Assembly (NCBI GenBank): GCA_022835595.1
Contig: BQUP01000004.1
Span: 1,798,001-1,862,000 of the forward strand
Length of the DNA: 64,000 nucleotides
Direction of reading: 5' to 3'
Source: Cystobasidium ongulense
Taxonomy: Eukaryota; Basidiomycota; Cystobasidiomycetes; Cystobasidiales; Cystobasidiaceae
Shown in pieces: positions 10,158 through 22,511 of this stretch. Below the pieces are notes generated by a model that saw only the letters and a program-made list of their open reading frames with translations, was not told the origin of the DNA and made no database searches. The position numbers and the translations under genes were made by a program. The number at the start of each line of letters is the position of its first letter. Position 1 is the first letter of the stretch.

Positions 10158-13100
10158 ATGGACAACGACACACCCTCCAGCAGTGCGGCTGCCGTGGCCA
10201 TGGACGTGGTAGATGCTTTGCGACAGTCGTCTGCGCACGCTGGGGGACACTTCGACGACGAAGAGCTCCGTCGCTACTTTATTGCGAGTCCCCAAAGCCA
10301 GTCGGGAGAGCAAGCTGCGACGATGAACACGAGCCTGATGAACATGAACAGCAGCAATACCAATTATTCTCTCCAGCCATCGCCGGCGCAAAGCCAGTCC
10401 AGCGGCGGGCCTCCGTCAAACGACCTTCAGAGCGCTCTTGCTGCATTGGGAGATCAAGGTCGGCAGCAGCTTCTTGCAATCCTCCAGCTGGCTGCAGTCG
10501 GCAACCAGCACACCTCCACTTCCACAGACAATGCTGCAAGCGGTATGGCACCTTTTGCCGTGGCTTCAGCCAATGCACAAACACCGCTGGCCGGGTCTGC
10601 ATATCACCCAGGCCAACTCGCCGCCGGGCAGCCATTCTCAGCCCATGCACAGGGTTCGGGCAGCTCAAGCTCAAACAGTCCTAGCGGTGGAGATGGCAGC
10701 AATAGCAGCGGCAATGGTCGGAACGATCCAAACGCAGCTGCAGCGGCTGCTGCTTTGTTAGCTGCCCAGGTCAACGGCCTGCCCAACTATTACTCGAACG
10801 CTTTCAAACGGTATTCTGCCAATTCTTCCCAGCAGCAAGGCTCGAACGCGAACAACGCCTCGCAACATGGCAACAATGCATCGACTCCCAATTCTGCCTC
10901 CAACTCATCTGCAAAGCCAAGTCCTGCGCTGTCAGCTGTGACTTCGCATTCGCAGCAACACGTGCCGACCAATAATATGTACAATGTTCAACAGCAGCAA
11001 CAGCACCAGCAAGCACAACCACAACAGCAGCAGTCTTCTCGCCAACAACAGCAGGGTGGTAATTACCAGCATACACAGCCATACAACCAACACAACTACA
11101 TGCCGGCTTCGTTGCCCAGCAACATGAATTTTGCCATGCCCGATGCCAACTCTTTCCGCTCGCCGGGTACATTTGGCGGGCAGGGAGGTGTTCCTGGGAC
11201 AAGCAGTACTGCTTTCTACTCAGAGAATGGCAACTCTGAGGATGTGGATGTAAGCTTGCCCGGTCGCAAAAGCTTGAATTCCGCTTGACTGACTGCACTT
11301 CCCTCCCCAGCTACTATTCACACCACTTATGTCTCCAGCTTTGACAGCGTCAACGCAGCCAGGTCCCTCGGTCGGCCCGCTGCCAGAGTCTTTCGCCAAT
11401 ATGTCAACTCAAGGACAAAAATATGCAGACCACATCAATGCAAATCATGGGGTAGCGCCAGGGACTGTCTTCTCGCCACTGACTAGTCCAGCCCTCCGCC
11501 CACAGGGACATTCGCAATCGCAACCCCCACCTTCACAGTACAGTGCCAATGTCACTTCTCCCCCTAAGACACAAGGCAATAACGGAAGCGGCAAGATTCG
11601 AGGTGCCTCAAAGAATGGCCCAAAGACTAGGCCTAGTCCCATTATCCGGCCGACTATCGATACGGAGGGTTTCAATGCAAAGCAGTCTAACGGTTCAAGT
11701 AGCAAATCCATCAACCGTACTTCGTCCACAAACACATCAGCCGCCAAGAGGTCAAGTCAACAAAGTCAGAGCGCCGTGCCTTCGCCAGTCAGCACATCCA
11801 GCTTCAACTCCTTTTCTCAACAGTACCGACAGCACTCTAATTCGGTGCCAGCTTCGCCTGCTTTCTATCCAACAAGCTCAAGCGCATCAACCTCAACGAA
11901 TGGGAACGCGAAACCTTTTTCGAACCTTAATATGGCACGGTTGCAAGAAAACATCGCTCAAAACGCTGTACAAAATTCTCCTAGTCCGCATCAATTCGAT
12001 CTATCTGGCGTCATGCCTGCTTTCATGAATATGCCTCAGGCTCTTCCTCCGCCAAATACGAGTGGAGGTAGTCAGCAGCACCAGGCTGCATCAACACAGT
12101 TCTTCGGAAATAATCCTCAGCAAAACGCAAATCCACCATTGGGCAGCCTGGATGAATTGATGGCTCTGCAGAGTCCGCTTGATCTCAACAACATACTCAA
12201 TATGCTGGGTCAGAACAATGGTGCGATCCCCAATTCATCAGAACAGCAAGACAATAATTTCTCACCGAACGGGTTCACATTTCCTACGAGCGCTCTACAG
12301 CCTGGGCTGCCGTCTCAGACAGGCCTGAGCCCTTTTGACACTTTGCTGCTGAACAACTATCAGCAACAGCAACAGCAACAACGGCAGCAGCAGCAGCAAT
12401 CCAATACTAGTCAGCAGGATCTAATGGCGGGCCGGGCGTTTACCGCCCATCCGAACGCATTTCTTCCAAATCAGAATCAGAACCCGGCACCCCTCACACC
12501 GGCTTCCTTCATGAACTTGCCTGCAAACCAGTATAGCGTTCTTTCGGGTTTATTGGCCGACCATCAACATCCTTCTCCTCAATTGAGCGAAAGCAATAAA
12601 AGCAAGACGCGCCATGCTGGGGAAGATACTTACAGTGGATCCAGGAGTGGAGGGAAGCAGCGTGAAAGCCAGCCTAGCCAGCAAAATTCGAACCCGACAG
12701 TGCAACAGAATCATGATGCGTCAATGCGGACAGAGGAAAGCACAGAACAGACGCGTAGCTTCCCTAGTGCGACATCCGAAGAAATGCAGTCTTCGATCGC
12801 ACTCAATGCTACATCGCCTGTCTCACCGGCTATCCTCGCTCAGAATATAAAGCAGGTCGCTGCCGCCGCCATAGCTGCAAAGGACGCAAAAAGTAGATCC
12901 AAAGCAAAGGGACCGTCTAGGCGCAGAGCTTCCAATGCGGCATCAGGTCAAGGGGTAGATGGTCACGCCGATCAGACAAGCGACGGCAAGAAGCACCCAA
13001 AGCAGGAAGCGCTGAACAATGGCGATGGTCTCATCTCGCCGGATAAGCCTTTCAATCTGGATGATGGGCCATCTGTTGCTTTATCCATATATGGCGGGAG

Positions 13101-13873
13101 TGGACCAGCGTCCACTGAAACAAGCCCGATGCTTGCAGCACAGCCTGATTCGAGGAAGAGTTCCCATAAGGTAGCAGAGCAGAGACGAAGGGATTCGCTG
13201 AAGTTGTGTTTCGAAGAACTTCGCTTCATCCTGCCACCTATCAATCCCGATGAAGACGAGGATTTCTATAGCGGTCCTGGCTCAAGGCGTCCGGGCGAGA
13301 ACAACGTCGGTGGCCAACGTGGCAAAAACTACACTGTTGATCCTCAACACCCGAACAAGGGGATCTCGAAAGTTGCAATGTTGCGAAAGAGTAATGAATG
13401 TAAGTGGCGTTTCCAATGCACAACCCCTCGGCGACAAGATCACTGATATAACATCCCTTGCAGATGTTACCAAACTCCATGATAGAGTCGATCGTCGAGA
13501 TGCAGCCATCCGAATGCTGCGTGAAGAGCTGCGTCTGTGCCGTGTCGCGCTCGGACAAGGTGCGCCCGGGGATGAAGCAAGCCTGGACGCGTTGTCGAAC
13601 GTCGACTTCGAGGACCTGGAACTGGACAATGATCCCGTTCCACCGACGTACCGCTTACATGGTCTGCATGCACCAGGTAGCAAGCTCAGCCTATCGGCAG
13701 CTACAATGTTCTACCAGCCTACTGAACGCACGATAGCTGAAGACGAGCGAGAAGATGATGATGATGACGAAGGAGATTGCATGGACGATGGCGAGTACAA
13801 AGCAAGAAAAGTAAAAAGAGCAGTAGGAGCGCGAGTAGCTACCAGAAAATCGAAAAACGCAGTTGCTTCGTGA
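10158..13873 (+). CDS. bHLH transcription factor with long Gln/Asn-rich N-terminus
   Basis: Exons 10158-11249, 11311-13399 and 13464-13873 give 1,196 residues. Residues 1-960 are low complexity with Gln, Asn and Ser runs. They carry an acidic-hydrophobic motif, EDVDLLFTPLMSPALT, exactly across the first splice junction; it resembles a short activation motif. The bHLH domain lies near residue 1000: basic region and helix 1 SHKVAEQRRRDSLKLCFEEL, a very long loop of about 45 residues, then helix 2 KVAMLRKSNEYVTKLHDRV continuing into a heptad-like stretch. The H-E-R pattern of the basic region (His, Glu, Arg) predicts binding to CACGTG E-boxes, as in Pho4, Max and Cbf1. An acidic run of Asp/Glu and a basic tail end the protein. 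Target genes cannot be read from the sequence. Confidence 0.85.
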
Positions 13874-14214
13874 AGTGCCCATCATCTAAGGTAGTCCCGA
13901 TAGTCGCATAGTCCAGTTACTCAGTATACATAGAGGTTCCATCTTCCACTTCCATGCAAATTCAATTGAATTCGCATGTTCTTCTGTAAATCAGACCCAT
14001 TTTCATATTGTACTCTTCATAATAGACTAGCTGCAAAAGCACATCGTACCAGCGCGTACTCGGTTTTGAAGGAAGCCAACGCGACTGTTAGACCTTTTAC
14101 TAATCTAGACTCGTCAACAGTCATGCCAGTTTTACCCAGATCCCAGCGAATGAAAGTATTTGCAACTTTTCTAACGAATTGCATCGTATGATTCAGAGCC
14201 ACGAGTAAAGCTAT
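13874..14214. other. convergent intergenic
   Basis: The 3' flanks of the bHLH gene and the aminopeptidase gene meet here. Only short chance frames are present. Confidence 0.5.
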
Positions 14215-16500
14215 CTACAACTTGTAAGCCCTTCTTCGAATATATTCAGTCAATGCTCTAACAGGCTTGCCGGACATGCCCTTGACATCGTAAGGCATCA
14301 CGCTGTGAGAGAGGTCCATAACACCAGCGATATCAATATGAGCATATTCAATGGTCTCCTTGGCCCCCGCGGCAGCTTGTCCTTCTGTACTCTCGTCTGG
14401 CTGTAGACCATCAACGAATTGCTTGAGGAAGATTGCAGCTGTGCATGAGCCACCTGCACGTCCTCCGGTGTTGACGAGGTCTGAACCAGCCTTGTTGATG
14501 TACTGGAGGTACTTGTCGTCGAAGGGCATGCGCCAGAACTCGTCAGACTCAGCGAGACCCGCTGTTCTCAGGCCGTCCCAAAGCGTGTCGCTATGCGGCG
14601 CAAACGCAATGTCAGGTAAGGTCCAGGCTAACAATAATGAGGGCCTGAGCGATGCCATCACTTACGAAGTAACGAAGGCGCCAGCGTAGACATCACCTAG
14701 AGCGATCATCATAGCACCGGTAAGAGTGGCAACATCGATGATGACCTTTGGCTGGTAGACGGAGGAAGCGTAGAACAAGGCGTCGGCGAGGACCAGTCGA
14801 CCTGGGGAACCGAATCAGTCAAGATTAGCTTCTACCTGATGCAACATTTTACCAATTACGCACCTTCTGCATCGGTATTGTCAACCTCGATAGTCTTGCC
14901 CGCCATGGAAACAATGATATCGCCTGGCTTTGTTGCCTTTCCACTTGGCATGTTCTCGGTTAATGGAATGCAAACCACCATGTTAATGGGGATTTTGAGC
15001 TTGGAGATAGCGAGCATGGAGGACAAAACGCAAGCGGCACCTCCCATGTCGGCTGCAAAGAATGTGGGATTTGCATCAGCTTAACCCTCCGAAAAGGATG
15101 TTGGCATGACTGGCTGGTCCACTAACCTCTCATTTCTGTACAAATTATTGCAGAAAGCTTGTCAGCTCGAGATCACAAGGCAGGCTCTTTATGTTTTTAA
15201 CCAACAACGCACCCTTCATGCCTGCACCGGGCTTAAGTGAAATACCACCAGAGTCGAAGGTGATACCCTTGCCGACGAAAGCCACATCAGTAGCATCACC
15301 TCCTTCCTTTGCTCCTTTGTAGATAATTTCTACGAATTTAGCTGGTTCGTCTGTTCCTGCAGCTACCGATAGGAAGGTGTTCATCTTCTTTTCCTTCGCC
15401 CAAGCTGTATTGACACGCAGACAAATCGCAGAAAGGTACGGTCAGAATTCCTCCTGCATTATACAACACTAGGTATTCCTAGTGCAAACTCACCTTCATC
15501 GTGAACGTTTACGGTGATACCCTCAATACCGTTGAACTCCTTCTTAGCTCTCTCAGCGAAGACAGTAGGAGTCATCAAATTAGCAGGAGTATCCATCAAC
15601 TCTCTAGCCAAATTCTGCGAATAAGCGAAGGTTTCTCCAGTGCTCCAGTCGAGGTTTTTGGCATCTCCGGATGATGGTGATGCTGAGGTAGAGGAAGTGA
15701 GCAACGATACGGAGACTGGGATCTTCTTGTCCAAGTCTGCTTTTGAAGTCTTCCAGTCAAACTTGTGAAGTGCTAGCTGAACAGCGACTGCTGCAGAGTG
15801 AGGATCGAGTCCTTCGGTCGATGCGTCGATCTGGACCTGTCACATGCCATGTGATAATGCATGCGGCGGCCATGACCAAAATATGGAGAGTTGATGGGCA
15901 AAGTTGTTTGCAGATGAAGGGAAATCAATAGTGTCAGCGTCGCGAATCCAGAAGCATACTGAACGACTGGCTTTTGCTCATGAAGGTGTGCCTCACCTCG
16001 GTGCATCCAACCTCGCGCAGTGCCTTGACACCAGTGGCAGCTACCGTTCTAGTTCTCTCAAGCAGAGCGTCCTTGTTCAATCCCTCTACTTTGCCAACAC
16101 CGACGAGCGCGACAGTTGTGTCTTTACTGCTGCCCTGTCCATAAAACAGTCTGACCTCGGCTGGACGAGGCTTTGCATTGCTCGTCTTCCACAAAGCGCT
16201 CAGAGCCGAAGCTTCCAGTCCCAGTGAAGACAGCGCTTCATTGCTCGAGCTGCTCGAGTGAGGTGTGCCGTCTGGCTTGACTGCGATGAGGACGCCTTTT
16301 CCGCCCATGTTGATGCTGTGCTTGCTGAGAGGTGAGTTGGTGCTATTTGAAGTATTGGAAAGTGTCGAAGTGTTGCCGAAGTTGCGGACGACGGCACGAG
16401 TTGGGAAACTGAAGATTGGCCGAGGAGCACCAAGTCGAGGGACTGCAGCGATGCGACTGTTGCTCTTCAGGAAAGATACAGCAGCTCGGCGAACAAGCAT
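14215..16500 (-). CDS. leucyl aminopeptidase, peptidase family M17
   Basis: A multi-exon gene of roughly 550 residues. The C-terminal catalytic half carries the M17 signatures: [20 protein letters not shown] with the metal-binding Lys and Asp, [10 protein letters not shown], and the family signature DNTDAEGRL at the junction of two exons, then [17 protein letters not shown]. It removes N-terminal residues from peptides and needs two metal ions, working as a hexamer in known members. The first ATG (16500) opens a basic, Ser/Arg-rich stretch that looks like a mitochondrial presequence, and a second in-frame ATG ([14 protein letters not shown]) lies about 64 codons in with a better start context. 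The coding region ends at TAG 14215-14217. It lies in tandem with the perilipin-like gene. Confidence 0.9.
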
Positions 16501-17023
16501 GTAGGAAATGCGCAAACAAGCTAGGTATCGATTCCAGAAAGAAAGGATACTCGCTGATCATATCCGGTGGCTTCCAAAGCGCGATACAACGGCTGTAACA
16601 ATTTTCGAAGTACGGCATCCGCTTTGCATAGTCAAGCTAGCACATCTCGTGGTTTAATCAAGGCACTGCATTTTATTTCATTCTTCTATGCGCGCATATT
16701 CAGCAAAATGACAACTACTAGCTTTACACATATTTTGGCTTATCGTATCAACTAATGGGAAAAGAAAGGGAAAAGTGGAACGACGAGCAGTATCTTTGGT
16801 ATCCAAACACCGCAAGTGCACCAAGAAAGGCGTCTATATGATTGAAGTGTACGAAGAGGGATTCTAGTATTGGAAAGTTTCAAAAGCTGTTGGAAAGAAA
16901 AACGTGTATCGCAGAAGATCGTGAGAAGTGGTCTCTAATGTTCATACTGATGCCTGGCAACGGTTTGTAGAAACTGTGCTCATTTCAGCCGACCTCAATG
17001 AAGGTCTTTGTGGTGTGGTTGAT
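16501..17023. other. intergenic between aminopeptidase and perilipin-like gene
   Basis: Both flanking genes run on the minus strand. The interval holds the 3' flank of the perilipin-like gene and the promoter of the aminopeptidase. No gene is seen. Confidence 0.5.
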
Positions 17024-18384
17024 CTAATTGGCATTCTCCTTAGCGACATCGGCATAAGAATGTTGTCCATCAGGAGCGTTCTCCTTGACGAATTCTTCCG
17101 TGGACTCGACAGCGTGTTGACCGTTAACTTGGGTCTTGGTCTTTCCAGACTGAACGTAGTACTTCAATGCTTCCATAGCCTCGTGGAGAGATTCAGTTGT
17201 GATTTCGCGGGTGATGCCAATGATGGCTGTTGCTTTTTGGTGGATAGGAACATTCTCCTTGGCGAGCTGTTACCAAAAGAAAGAGTCAGCTTGCCAGTGC
17301 TAAAGGGTACTTTTAGCAACCCACCTCGGCTTTGACGTCGCCGGCACCCTTCTGGAGTTTCTCGACGTAAGGCTGAACGGTCTTTGAGACGTGCGCTGGC
17401 TGGAAACAATATGCTTGTCAGCATCGTTATACGGCTACGATCCACAGAATCAGATACTCACTAGCTCTCCGCTCTGCTTGGCGATGAGATCTTTCGCCTT
17501 TTCCAGTTGTTCAAGAACCTCTCTAGCTAGATCCTGAGCCTCTTTACCATTCTTGGGGACGTGCTCTCTGGCAACAGCGGCAGCTGAGGCCAACTTCTCA
17601 TTGAGAGATTGAAGGGTAGACTGGGAAGCTAATAGGGTATCGTGTAGTCTTGTTGTAACTAGATCTTGATACGATTTGGCAGTTGTATAAGCTTGATCAG
17701 CTGGTTTGCGGGCTGTTGCGACCAGATCATCTGTCTTGGCATCAAAGAGCTGTAGAGCGCGCAGAGACAGGTAGGTAGATAAACAGTAGATAGGGTGAAT
17801 CAAGGGTAGTTGTGACGAGTTGTGGCGAAAGGAAAGTAAGGTACAGCAGTATATAAAACGACGTCAGCGGAAAGTCTTGTGAAGAGGGCGGCGAGGCAAA
17901 TCTACGGAGCACAGAGTGCTTGAAGCACAGATACTCACGAAAGGTGCTTTGTTTTGTACGTAGTCCAGGCCTTTGTTGGCGAGACCGTCGAGCTGGTCAA
18001 TCTGACAAGGTTAAAGTTGAGGTATGTATTGGATGATCGCCAGGTCGTTGGAGCAGTCAGAGTTGAGCGTGAACAGGGCATCAAGGTATGGGGGATTGCA
18101 CTCACCTGTCCTTGTAGTCTTGATTGGATGGGTACTCCAGCCGTCTTGTACAGCGAGAGAGCCACTGCTTCGGCCGTCGACAGAGCAGACGCGGTGAGAG
18201 CGTAGCTTTTGAGGAGCGAGTCGGCGTAGGTGACGGTGTCTTTGATGACTGGGATGTCGTAGCTGTGGATAGTGAGCAAGCGCGTCAGTGTGTTGCTCTC
18301 TCTTGCGAGAGCTTGTCGAGGCACCTACACCCTGACCACAGAGGATGGGACCTTGGCCTGGGGTGAGTCTGTAGCAGCGGACAT
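17024..18384 (-). CDS. perilipin-like lipid-droplet protein
   Basis: The start is ATG 18382-18384 (MSAATDSPQAK). At least six exons follow. The second exon begins YDIPVIKDTVTYADSLLKSY, the next ones read IDQLDGLANKGLDYVQNKAPF and LFDAKTDDLVATARKPADQAY, then long amphipathic helices and a tail ending ADVAKENAN before TAG 17024-17026. The order of motifs (an 11-mer-like helical start, a xxDxLxxKGLDxxxxKxPx segment, then helices) fits the fungal perilipin family (Ldp1, MPL1, CAP20), proteins that coat lipid droplets and control their turnover. No transmembrane segment is seen. The first intron uses donor GTAGGT, required for phase. The gene is divergent from the GNAT gene. Confidence 0.75.
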
Positions 18385-18800
18385 GGTGTTGCTCGTAGTG
18401 ATGGTGGATGGCAGAGTGTGCTTGACTGGTGTATTCTATTCTCCAAGTTGATGAAAGCCAAGCTGCGACGTGGCTCAACATGCTGCAATCAATCAGCATC
18501 ATCAATTTGCAATCTTCCATTTCACGCCCAAACCTTGTCATGCGCGTGAAACCGACCGCCACCGAAGCAAGCAAAATACAAGCCTCAAGTTAGCAGATGA
18601 GAATAACACGGATGGTTAACAGCCACCAACAAGTTAGAGGACTGAATTCACATTACAATGCATTCAGGGTAGCACACTTGTGCCGGCAAGATGGCTGTCT
18701 TGCCCTCTGCTTCGAACCCGGACCTGCCCCACCCTCCAGCCTAACATATCCCACCGTCAGAGCTAACTTCGACCTGCTCAACTGCTAACTCAAGTTCACC
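18385..18800. promoter_or_regulatory. divergent promoter region, perilipin-like and GNAT genes
   Basis: The interval separates two divergently transcribed genes by 416 bases. No TATA-like element stands out and no gene is seen in it. Confidence 0.45.
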
Positions 18801-19834
18801 ATGTCAGGCCCTTCATCAAGATATGTATGTCGTCCTGCCCGCTTGGACGAGGTCGATGTCTTCCTCGCCTTGTGGATGGATCTTGGCTGGGTGAGCACGC
18901 ACTCAGCCTGGCAAAGGATCTTTGGAAATGCTTGACCTTGATTGCTGGCTTACAGGAACCGGAAGCAAGCTACCCCGCTACTGTCCACCGTTCTGTTCGT
19001 GGTGATGGATTCAGAGTCATCTGTACTCGCGAGACAGACTTGGCGTCGAGCGAGCCACTTGGATGTCTCGTTGCTTGCCATCATGGAGAGGTCGGTTTCA
19101 TAGGTCAGCGATACACTCTCAATCACTTACAGCCAGATAGCACGCTGAGACAGTCGACCTCTTATTCATGAAGAGTAGGCTACTTTAGCATGCTGCCCCA
19201 ATACAAGGGCAAAGGTCTCGGTACCCTTCTACTGCAAGACAGTATCAAGTATCTTCAAAATTGGGGATGTACGAGCATAGGCCTAGACGCAATGCCTACA
19301 GCTGCAAGGTTATACGAAAAGCACGGCTTTTTGTCCTTAGGGAAGAAGATAACCTGGTACAGATTTAACATCGATACAAGAGCCGAAGGCCTTTCAGCCA
19401 ATGCCACTCAAGTTCAACATTCCACTAGAGAAATCCAAAGTGGCGATGAAGAAGCCCTGGAACGATTTATCGAACTGGATACTGTATTGACCGGCTTCAA
19501 AAGATCCAAGCTAATCAAAGAACTCATCAGCAGCCCTAGGTGGCATCTCTGGTCTATAGAACAATCCAATACGATTGGTCCCGCCCGAAAGAGCTATATT
19601 GCAACTCGACCTATACCAGGCGGTCACGGAATAGGACCAATCTATGCAGAAACATACGAGCATGCCAAGTCACTGCTACAATATGTGGTGAAGTACCACA
19701 CGAACGCTGCACGAGGTGCTTCCGACAAAGTCAATTTCGCAGTGGAAGCTTGCTCTTTCAATCCGAATACACACAAATCATTCACTGAATGCGGGTGGAC
19801 TGAAGATCATTATTACTATCATGTACTTCATTGA
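18801..19834 (+). CDS. GNAT acetyltransferase with a second C-terminal acetyltransferase-like domain
   Basis: Exons 18801-18890, 18956-19103 and 19179-19834 join in phase to 297 residues. The N-terminal GNAT domain has the acetyl-CoA loop YKGKGLGTLLLQ (the Q/R-x-x-G-x-G/A pattern) and the family-like stretch IGLDAMPTAARLYEKHGF. The C-terminal 140 residues (ERFIELDTVLTGFKRSKLIK, then RPIPGGHGIGPIYAE) match the YitH/HolE-like Acetyltransf_18 domain that often follows such a GNAT. It should move an acetyl group to an amine; the substrate cannot be read. No targeting signal is seen, so a cytosolic site is likely. Confidence 0.85.
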
Positions 19835-21081
19835 ATTTTGACTTGCAGTGGGTCTACCCAGCAGTGCACGTGGGCTAACCTTTAACTTTTGGCTGTTTCA
19901 GAGAATGTGGCTCGGACCAGAGCCCCAGGCACAGAAGACAAATATGGAAGTCGTATATGCTGTATTAGACTCCGGTCTAGGCTAGGGCCTGGCGAACAGA
20001 TAGGTCCACAGTCACGAGTCAGCACGGCCTAAAAAGATGAGCTAAGAGGTGGAAGTCTGCCACTCTGGCGGGAAAAACATTTCAATCTGGTCTGGCTGGG
20101 AAAGGTGGAGCACGAAAACATGCAATCAGGAAAGACATATGATACCGACTCCGTGAACCCCTGAAAGGCGACTTGACTATCAGCCAAGAAGTAAGCCTAG
20201 AAGAACAAGTATTGCTGGACGCTCGAGCATCCGGCTACTCTCGGAATAACGATGCTTAATGAAATAGTCGATGCGACAGGCGATTCAACTCTGAAGACCA
20301 GCTCGAGGGCCTCTAGACATTATTCTGTCGGGGAGCTACTATCCGTGGGTGAAACCAAACAGACTAGCGCTCTTCTTCACCCGTTTTGATTCATTGGCGC
20401 TAATTGACTGGTGTCTGTTACCGTTTTCTCGCTTATCGCAGTTGGCCCTATCTCCAATTTGCGTTTCGGCTGGTCTCACAATGCAGCGATCTATCTCAAA
20501 GAGCTCGTGTGGCAGCACCAGCTCAACCACGTCACCTCAGCTAGACAGCATAAATAGTTGCCCTCTCGACCAGCAAAGATTCGCAAATTAACACTTTTCA
20601 GATGCGCAATTGAAAGAAAGCTATTACGCGTAAAGCGGCCGTCGCAGTAACTGCATTGCATTCTCCCAAGCAAAAGTCATTTCTATAAAAGAGTGTGGTA
20701 GCTACATAGTAGTAAAGGCAAAAAGCACATGCGAAAAAGACACGACGAGACATAGAGAGTGAGTTGTGGGATAATGGCTCTAGATTGGTTCCTGAGACCG
20801 AGACGAGCTAGCACGTGGCCGGTTTAAGGAAGTATGGAGAAAGAATGATTGAGATGTGCCTTGTAATCGTCGTGTCGTTTTCCGCAAATTTCTCGGTTGT
20901 GAACGAGTTTGTTCTTGTTTCAAAGTTTCTCTCAGTGAAAAAAAGCCCTCTATATTAGATTGGTGATACTGCTAAAAACCCCTCCTGGGACAGTCTAGTA
21001 CGCGGAAGTCCTGCTATCCGAGTATTGTTTCCCTGTTATGCGTTGAAGTCAAATCCATCCAGTGGAAGAAAGAATATTCGC
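19835..21081. other. convergent intergenic, no gene seen
   Basis: About 1.25 kb between the GNAT gene and the secreted-protein gene. Frames of up to 80 codons exist on both strands (20349-20591 and 20339-20530) but overlap each other and show no protein-like composition. No RNA gene was recognised. Confidence 0.5.
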
Positions 21082-22511
21082 TTATGCGACGTAGGCATCA
21101 AGTCTGAACATTGTCGAGTTGATGTAGGTAGGCTTGCCCAGCACTGTGTGTGATAATAGTCAGTCTAATACCTTCAGAGGTACAGTTTGATGTGCAGAGC
21201 TTACCTGTCTTGTTGGCCCACCTGGCACCTAGCCCTTCAACAGCAGGTTGCAAGTGCATCAAAAGAGCAGGGATGGTCGCGTTGACGCTTAGAGGGGTCT
21301 GGCCCATAACGAAGACAGCATCGCCTGCGTATTTGCCATTGTCAATGGTGAAAGTATAGGTCGCGGAGAGGAGGATAAGAGTGTCATCTTCAGCGGCAGA
21401 CTCGACGGTGGTAGCATTGCCAGTGGTTGTGCCAGCTGGGACGGTTGTATTCTGAGCGAAAAGAGCAGTTCCGACAGGTAGGATTGTGCCGTTGAATTTG
21501 CCTGTGATGTGACCTCCGAGTATAGCAGCTGATGAGACGGTACCGTCTGTCGTCTTTTCTGCTGCGATTTGAATGAAAGAAGACTGAAAGAACGCGTTAA
21601 GGATGTCAGTCGCGTTCCATATAGGCTGAATTCCTACGCGAAAGCAATACTCACGAGAAGATAGTTGGTCTCGATGATGGTGTTCGAGGCAGTGCTAGCG
21701 GGTGCAGAGGCAGTGCTCGACGCATTTGCAGCGACAGCAACTGGCGCGACGGTGCTTGCAACAGCGACACTTGCCTTTGAGACAGGCGGTGGCGTGGAAG
21801 GTACGGATCTATGCAGAGAAGCCGGTCAGTGTGAGTCCGAAGACAAGCTTGCCAGAACACACATACGAGGCGGATTTTGCAGCTGCGGAAGAAGTCGTCG
21901 CCTTGAGTGCCTTTACGAAGCCAGAAGTGGATGCAGCGGGGGCAGCTGAGCTGGTGCTAGCTTTTGTTGAAGGAACGACAGGAATGACTGTAGATGTAGT
22001 CATGGGTGCAGAGACTTGAGAAAGGCATTCTTGTGCCCCTGGAAGGGGATCTTTGACAGTTCTCTCTAGGTTCATATTCTTGCCTTGACCGTTGGAAAGA
22101 AAGCCGAAAGTTGAAAATGCAACATTTTCCTGAACTTTCAGGAAGAAAGAGAAAGCAGCTGCATCTGCAGATGTAATATCTGAGACTTGCTGTAGAGGTT
22201 CAACCTTTGTAAGGGCGTCGCTGAGTGTAATGGTACCGCTGCCAAGCTTGGAAATGTCCGCGGTATTGACGAAAAGAAGTGTCTTGCTGCCGGTATCATC
22301 TGTGTCAAAGAAGAAAACTGTCGAGTTCTCGCACTGATGCAGGGACCCAGGAACTAACAAGGCAGAATTGAAGTCAATGACTGGATTCGACGCGTATATG
22401 GCAGCTACACAGCTTTGAAAGCTTGTACTCACTAGTCGCGCGCATGTCGCTCAGGCCAGCCTGGGCGAGTCCTGCGAGTAAGAGAGTCGCGGCGATAAGA
22501 GTGCGTAACAT
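21082..22511 (-). CDS. secreted Ala/Ser/Thr-rich protein of unknown function
   Basis: The start ATG (22509-22511) opens a clear signal peptide, MLRTLIAATLLLAGLAQA. A 52-base first intron restores frame into DFNSALLVPGSLHQCENSTV. The first domain (about 140 residues) holds two Cys. A Thr/Ser/Ala-rich spacer follows, likely O-glycosylated, which bridges two introns. The C-terminal domain (ETNYLLSSFIQIAAEKTTDG, then a Gly-rich stretch with several N-glycosylation sites such as NTT, NGT and NAT) ends INSTMFRLDAYVA before TAA 21082-21084. There is no GPI-anchor-like tail. The pattern fits a wall-associated or secreted protein. I do not recognise a family. Confidence 0.7.

Noticed and set aside
9887-10684. 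Plus-strand frame of 265 codons overlapping the bHLH start
   Set aside because: It overlaps the bHLH frame and has the skewed Arg/His/Cys content of a shadow frame.
18705-18725. TTCGAACCC like a tRNA T-loop
   Set aside because: No T-stem pairing and no upstream A-box at the right distance.
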